Shown one piece after another: positions 60,452 to 64,000 of a stretch of 64,000 nt of DNA; positions within the stretch are counted from its first letter, which is position 1; each line of letters starts with the position of its first letter. The DNA comes from an uncultured Eubacteriales bacterium (GTDB taxonomy: Bacteria; Bacillota; Clostridia; Christensenellales; Aristaeellaceae). The notes under the pieces were generated by a model. The model was not told where the DNA came from and ran no database searches. It worked only from the letters and a program-made list of their open reading frames with translations. The stretch lies in assembly GCA_900318145.1 (NCBI GenBank), contig ONJM01000006.1, positions 79,073 to 143,072 on the forward strand, in the 5' to 3' direction. Both the position numbers and the translations under genes were made by a program.

Positions 60452-60458
60452 TCCGGCG

Positions 60459-61661
60459 ATGAGAATATTTTCATTATCTGTGAAAAACCTGGTCCGGAAG
60501 CCGGGGCGGACGGCCGCGCTGGCGCTTCTGACCGCCTTCCTCGCGCTGTCCGTATTCGGCGGGTCCGTCGTTGTGCTTTCCCTGCGCACCGGGCTTCAGA
60601 GCCTGGAGGCCAGGCTCGGCGCCGACATTATTCTCGTTCCTTCCGAGGCGCAGAGCAAGGTCAGTTTTCAGAACATGTTCCTGCAGGGAACCACCGGCGC
60701 GTTCTACATGGACGCCGCCGTGACGGGGAAGGCCATGGAAGTGCCCGGCGTCGAAAAGGCCGCGCCGCAGACCTTTCTGGCGTCGCTGAAAGCGGACTGC
60801 TGTTCCGTGAAGATCCAGGTGATCGGGATTGACCCTTCCAGGGACTTTACGGTTCAGCCCTGGATCGCGCGCAGCCTGACCGGGGAACTGGGAGACATGG
60901 ACGTGGTCGTCGGCTGCAGGGTGGAAGCCGGCATCGGGAAAATCCTGCGGATTTATGAGCAGCGGTGCAAGGTCATCGCCTGCCTGGAGCCCACGGGAAC
61001 AGGGCTGGATACCGCCGTTTACTGCAATATGGACACCATGAAAACCCTGCTGGCCGCCGCGGAGGAAAAAGGCGTCAGCCACAGGATATCCAGCGGGGAC
61101 GACTCCGTGGTTTCCGCGGTCTATATCAAAGTGAAGGACGGATATGACATCGGCGCGGTCAATTCGGCGCTGACCGGAAAGCTCCGGAAGGTAACAGCGG
61201 TCAGAACCCGCTCCATGATTACGGGGGTTTCCGACAGCCTGGCCGGAATCAGCCGCACCGTAACGGGAATGATTATCGCGGTCTGGGTGCTGGCGTTTGT
61301 CATTCTTTTGCTGGCGTATATCCTGATCGTGCGGGAACGCTCCAGGGAGTTTGCCGTTCTCCGCCTTCTCGGCGCGTCCAGGAGCATGCTGGGCCGGATG
61401 GCGCTGACGGAATCCGCGGTATGCGGACTGGCCGGAGGCATTGCCGGCACCGGCGCTGCCGCGATCGGGGTTTTCGCGTTTTCAGCGCTGATCGAAAACA
61501 GCCTGGGGCTTCCGTACCTGATGCCGGGGACCGGCACGGTTCTTCTTCTGGCAGCGGGCACAGTCCTGCTGTCCGCCGCGGTTTCCGCGCTGGCGGGAGG
61601 ATTCTCGGCATGGCGCCTCAGCAGGGTCAATCCGGGAACCGCGCTCCGGGACGGCACCTGA
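60459..61661 (+). CDS. FtsX-type ABC permease, third of the cluster
   Basis: A 400-residue permease with helix 1 (about 15-38), an extracytoplasmic loop with no FMN motif, the coupling region RERSREFAVLRLLGASRSM and three C-terminal helices (about 270-385). A Cys pair in the loop (LKADCCSVKI) and a further Cys in VVGCRV are present. The start is ATG 60459, but the ribosome site is weak, so translation may be coupled to the DUF4418 gene seven bases upstream. It pairs with the ATPase encoded next, giving a second FtsX-type ABC unit. Confidence 0.85.
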   Translation: MRIFSLSVKNLVRKPGRTAALALLTAFLALSVFGGSVVVLSLRTGLQSLEARLGADIILVPSEAQSKVSFQNMFLQGTTGAFYMDAAVTGKAMEVPGVEKAAPQTFLASLKADCCSVKIQVIGIDPSRDFTVQPWIARSLTGELGDMDVVVGCRVEAGIGKILRIYEQRCKVIACLEPTGTGLDTAVYCNMDTMKTLLAAAEEKGVSHRISSGDDSVVSAVYIKVKDGYDIGAVNSALTGKLRKVTAVRTRSMITGVSDSLAGISRTVTGMIIAVWVLAFVILLLAYILIVRERSREFAVLRLLGASRSMLGRMALTESAVCGLAGGIAGTGAAAIGVFAFSALIENSLGLPYLMPGTGTVLLLAAGTVLLSAAVSALAGGFSAWRLSRVNPGTALRDGT

Positions 61662-61747
61662 TCATGCCGGCGGCAGGCCGGTTCCCGCGGAGCGCCGCGG
61701 GCGAAACAGGCGGAATGACCGCCGTGAACGGAGGAAGGAGTACGGAT

Positions 61748-62428
61748 ATGCTGCTTCAGGCGGAAAACATCAGCAGGACTTTTTTCCGGAATGCCGGAAG
61801 CTCCAATTACTTTTACGCTGTTTTTCCCATGAGCATTGAAATCCCGCCGGAGACAGCCACTGTCCTGATGGGGAGAAGCGGGTCCGGAAAAACAACGCTT
61901 CTGAATATGCTCTCGGGGATTCTTCAGCCTTCGGACGGAAAGGTCCTGATGGACGGCACGGATCTGTACAGCCGGAAGGACGCTGAGCTTTCCCGCTTCC
62001 GGAATGAACGGATCGGCGTGATCCCGCAGGCAAGAAGCGCGGTGGATACGCTGACGGTGGCGGAGAACATCCTGCTTCCGGGAAAGCTGTACGGAAAAAC
62101 AGCGCCCGCGGAAGAAGCAAGGCGCTGGATGGAAACATTTGAAATCGCGCATCTGGCGGACGCAATGCCCCGGGAGCTTTCCGGCGGAGAACTGCGGCGC
62201 ATGGCGATTGCCCGGGCAATCGTGCAGGACCCGGACATACTTTTCGCGGACGAGCCCACGGGCGACCTGGACGATGAAAACACGGAAAAGGTTTTATCCG
62301 CGCTGTATGCGTACGCCCACCGGAAAAACAAGGCCGTGTTTATCGTGACCCACGAGAACGACGCGGTGAAATACGCGGACCGGCTTTTCAGAATGGAGAA
62401 CGGCCGGATGCTGCAGCAGGAAAACTGA
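61748..62428 (+). CDS. ABC transporter ATPase, second of the iron cluster
   Basis: A 226-residue ATPase with Walker A GRSGSGKTT (about 40-48), signature LSGGELRRMAIARA and Walker B ILFADEPTGDLD. A variant Q-loop reads VIPQARSAVDTLTVAENI. The start is ATG 61748 with GGAGGAAGGAG eight bases upstream; the frame stays open for over 300 bases upstream through the end of the permease gene, but that extension has no homology-like sequence. It is the last gene of the cluster and ends at a strong shared terminator. Confidence 0.9.
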   Translation: MLLQAENISRTFFRNAGSSNYFYAVFPMSIEIPPETATVLMGRSGSGKTTLLNMLSGILQPSDGKVLMDGTDLYSRKDAELSRFRNERIGVIPQARSAVDTLTVAENILLPGKLYGKTAPAEEARRWMETFEIAHLADAMPRELSGGELRRMAIARAIVQDPDILFADEPTGDLDDENTEKVLSALYAYAHRKNKAVFIVTHENDAVKYADRLFRMENGRMLQQEN

Positions 62429-62431
62429 AAA

Positions 62432-62457
62432 CGGCTGCCGCTTTTCAGCGGCAGCCG
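62432..62457. terminator. Bidirectional terminator of the iron cluster and the GltD-like gene
   Basis: An 11-bp perfect stem (CGGCTGCCGCT, 62432-62442, with 62447-62457) around TTTC. An AAAA tract before it serves the minus-strand gene as a T run; the plus-strand side is T-poor. Confidence 0.7.
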
Positions 62458-62462
62458 GGCGT

Positions 62463-63764
62463 TTATAATATCTGTTCCGCCTGCGCGGCGGCTTCAACGG
62501 TCTCAACGGTCGGGGCATCCGGATAATCGGTCAGGACCGGCATCGGAAGGCTCTGCATGTACTCGTGCATGGATTCCGCTACGCGCTTGCTGTTGGCGAC
62601 GGCTTCCACAACCGTGCGCGCTCCGCTGGCGGCATCCCCTGCGGCAAAAACGCCCGGGCGGCTGGTATGGCCGTCATCATCCACGGTCAGCAGGCCGCTG
62701 GTGACGGTATCGATTCCTTTTGTCGTCGTGATCAGATTGCTTTCAGCACCCTGGCTGACGGCGACGATTACGCCGGTGCAGGGATACAGCTTTTCGGTGC
62801 CCGGGACAGGTACGATTCTGCCGTTTTCGTCCGTCCGGCTGTCGGCCAGGATAACGCCGTCCTCCCGGATCTCCAGGGTGCACTTGTTCATGATAAAATC
62901 AACGCCTTCGAGTTTGGCGTAGCTTGACTCATACTGGCTGGCGGTCAGCGTATCCGTCAGGTTGACACAGGAAACATACCTGGCGCCGTGACGGATGGCG
63001 GTCCGGGCGCAGTCCATGGCGCTGTTGCCGGTGCCGATAACGATGATCCGCTCTCCAAGCCGGAAAGCGCCCGGATTCGCGAGATAATTGATCGCGTAGC
63101 AGACGTGGCCGAGGCTTTCGCCCCGGATGTTCAGCTTGCGCGGCTTCCACAAACCGGCGCCGACGAAGATGCTCTGATATCCGTCCCGGAACATATCGTC
63201 AATCGTGATGGCGCTGCCGATATAAGTATTCGGGCGGAACTGAATTCCTTTCAGTTCCAGATGACGATAGGCGAGGTCGTCAAGAATGCTGTCCGGCAGA
63301 CGGAAATCCGGTATGCCGTAGCGCATTACGCCGCCGATTTTGTCCTTGCTGTCGAAGATGGTGATCTTATAACCGTAGCGGGCAAGAATGATCGCGACGG
63401 TCAGTCCCGCCGGGCCGGCCCCGATCACGGCGGCCTTGCGGCCGTTGGATGGCGCCGGCCCTTTCACCATCTGGTTTGCGTATGTGGTGGAAATGTAGCT
63501 TTCAATGACGGAAAAATGCACCGGCGAACCTTTGATTCCCTGCACGCAATGGCCTTCGCACTGGTTTTCGTGGTTGCACACCAGGGCGCATACCGTAGTC
63601 AGCGGATTGTTTTCAAAAAGCATCCAGCCCGCGTCGTTCAGCCTGCCTTCCTTCAGCAGGCGGATTACCTCCGGAATGTTTGTATGAATCGGGCACCCCT
63701 GCTGGCAGCGCGGTTTTTTGCATCCCAGGCAATGATTGGCTTCTTCCATTACATGCAGCGCCAT
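62463..63764 (-). CDS. GltD/NfnB-like NAD(P)-dependent Fe-S flavoprotein oxidoreductase
   Basis: A 433-residue protein of the glutamate-synthase small-subunit family. The N terminus has 4Fe-4S cysteines in CLGCKKPRCQQGCPIH and CALVCNHENQCEGHC; GAGPAGLTVAIIL (about 115) binds FAD, and VIGTGNSAMDCART (about 245) NAD(P). GVFAAGDAASGART completes the FAD site. No large GltB-type partner is adjacent, so it may be an orphan electron-transfer module, for example moving electrons between NAD(P)H and ferredoxin. GGAGGAAAAACAC precedes the ATG. Confidence 0.88.
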   Translation of the reverse strand: MALHVMEEANHCLGCKKPRCQQGCPIHTNIPEVIRLLKEGRLNDAGWMLFENNPLTTVCALVCNHENQCEGHCVQGIKGSPVHFSVIESYISTTYANQMVKGPAPSNGRKAAVIGAGPAGLTVAIILARYGYKITIFDSKDKIGGVMRYGIPDFRLPDSILDDLAYRHLELKGIQFRPNTYIGSAITIDDMFRDGYQSIFVGAGLWKPRKLNIRGESLGHVCYAINYLANPGAFRLGERIIVIGTGNSAMDCARTAIRHGARYVSCVNLTDTLTASQYESSYAKLEGVDFIMNKCTLEIREDGVILADSRTDENGRIVPVPGTEKLYPCTGVIVAVSQGAESNLITTTKGIDTVTSGLLTVDDDGHTSRPGVFAAGDAASGARTVVEAVANSKRVAESMHEYMQSLPMPVLTDYPDAPTVETVEAAAQAEQIL

Positions 63765-63910
63765 GTGTTTTTCCTCCGATCGTTTTTCGGTCTCCGATTT
63801 CCCTCACAATCCCCGCGGCTTCCCGAACCTTTGCGCCTTCACCGGAAGCAAAGCGAAACAGGCCCGCACAATACGGCTCACCTATATGATGTCATATTCT
63901 TTTTTATTGG

Positions 63911-64000
63911 TTCACTAAAACCCCACGCTAGGCGTGGGGTTCGGGAAAGCTTATAGCTTTACAAATGATAGAGAAACTCCTTTTGCTATAATGCCTCTGC
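63911..64000 (+). mobile_element. Probable left end of an IS200/IS605-type element, cut by the window end
   Basis: Two adjacent hairpins, ACCCCACGC/GCGTGGGGT (63920-63928 with 63932-63940) and AAAGCT/AGCTTT (63946-63951 with 63955-63960), are followed by AT-rich DNA and a TATAAT (63988-63993). Subterminal hairpins just upstream of a gene start are typical of IS200/IS605 ends. No transposase codons are inside the window, so the call rests on structure and resemblance only. Confidence 0.45.

Noticed and set aside
61421-61747. A 109-codon N-terminal extension of the last ABC ATPase
   Set aside because: It overlaps the third permease gene in another frame, is Arg/Gly-rich without motif, and the strong GGAGGAAGGAG site fits the ATG at 61748.

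Overview
The window looks like chromosome from an anaerobic, high-GC member of the Clostridia. The evidence is the uniform strong AGGAGG-type ribosome binding sites, a YlmH-type S4 protein, an iron-only hydrogenase, ferredoxin-like redox proteins, TTGACA/TATAAT-type promoters and the repeated style of secretion signal (MKKL followed by a short hydrophobic core and AEE). A gut or rumen polysaccharide degrader related to Christensenellales/Aristaeellaceae would fit, but that placement is inference from gene style and content. No rRNA, tRNA or CRISPR array was seen. No gene-free stretch exceeds 300 bases.

Region by region. 1-4.4 kb: end of an aconitase-family hydratase, a [FeFe] hydrogenase, ylmH, and an iron-sulfur aldo/keto reductase. 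4.5-15.8 kb: a PrpR-N-type regulator facing a compact operon for an acid sugar: DUF1537 kinase, BNR sialidase-like protein, iron alcohol dehydrogenase, DapA-family aldolase, PdxA-family dehydrogenase, a TAXI-TRAP transporter and a lone glyoxalase-fold protein. 16-22.5 kb: an MMPL exporter, a large DUF5107-TPR protein and an AraC regulator. 22.7-31.4 kb: an oligosaccharide ABC importer followed by a GH112 phosphorylase, an aldo/keto reductase and a GH2 enzyme. 31.4-46.5 kb: a lacI-rhaM pair divergent from a ten-gene rhamnogalacturonan operon (GH105, second ABC importer, deacetylase, oligogalacturonate-lyase-like protein, two acetylesterase modules, GH2, sugar isomerase, GH4). 46.5-51.8 kb: two more GH2 enzymes flanking a Sir2 deacylase.

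From 22.7 to 51.8 kb the genes fit intracellular breakdown of pectin rhamnogalacturonan I fragments. Only the binding proteins carry export signals, so oligosaccharides appear to be imported whole. They would then be deacetylated, stripped of unsaturated and saturated galacturonate (GH105, GH4), galactosyl-rhamnose would be phosphorolysed (GH112), other glycosides cut by GH2 enzymes, and rhamnose epimerised by RhaM. The lacI/GH105 intergenic region is unusually readable: two near-consensus divergent promoters, each followed by the same 15-bp operator.

52.3-62.4 kb is an iron-acquisition cluster: AraC-type regulator, FTR1 permease with a duplicated extracytoplasmic domain, P19-like protein, DUF2318 Fe-S membrane protein, two FtsX-type permeases and an ATPase, then DUF4418, another permease and another ATPase. 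The second permease carries an FMN-binding domain with a covalent-flavinylation motif inserted in its extracellular loop. This is the most unusual element in the window: it suggests extracytoplasmic flavin electron transfer built into an ABC-type machine linked to iron uptake. The window ends with a GltD-like oxidoreductase and a hairpin-rich, AT-rich segment resembling the left end of an IS200/IS605 element.
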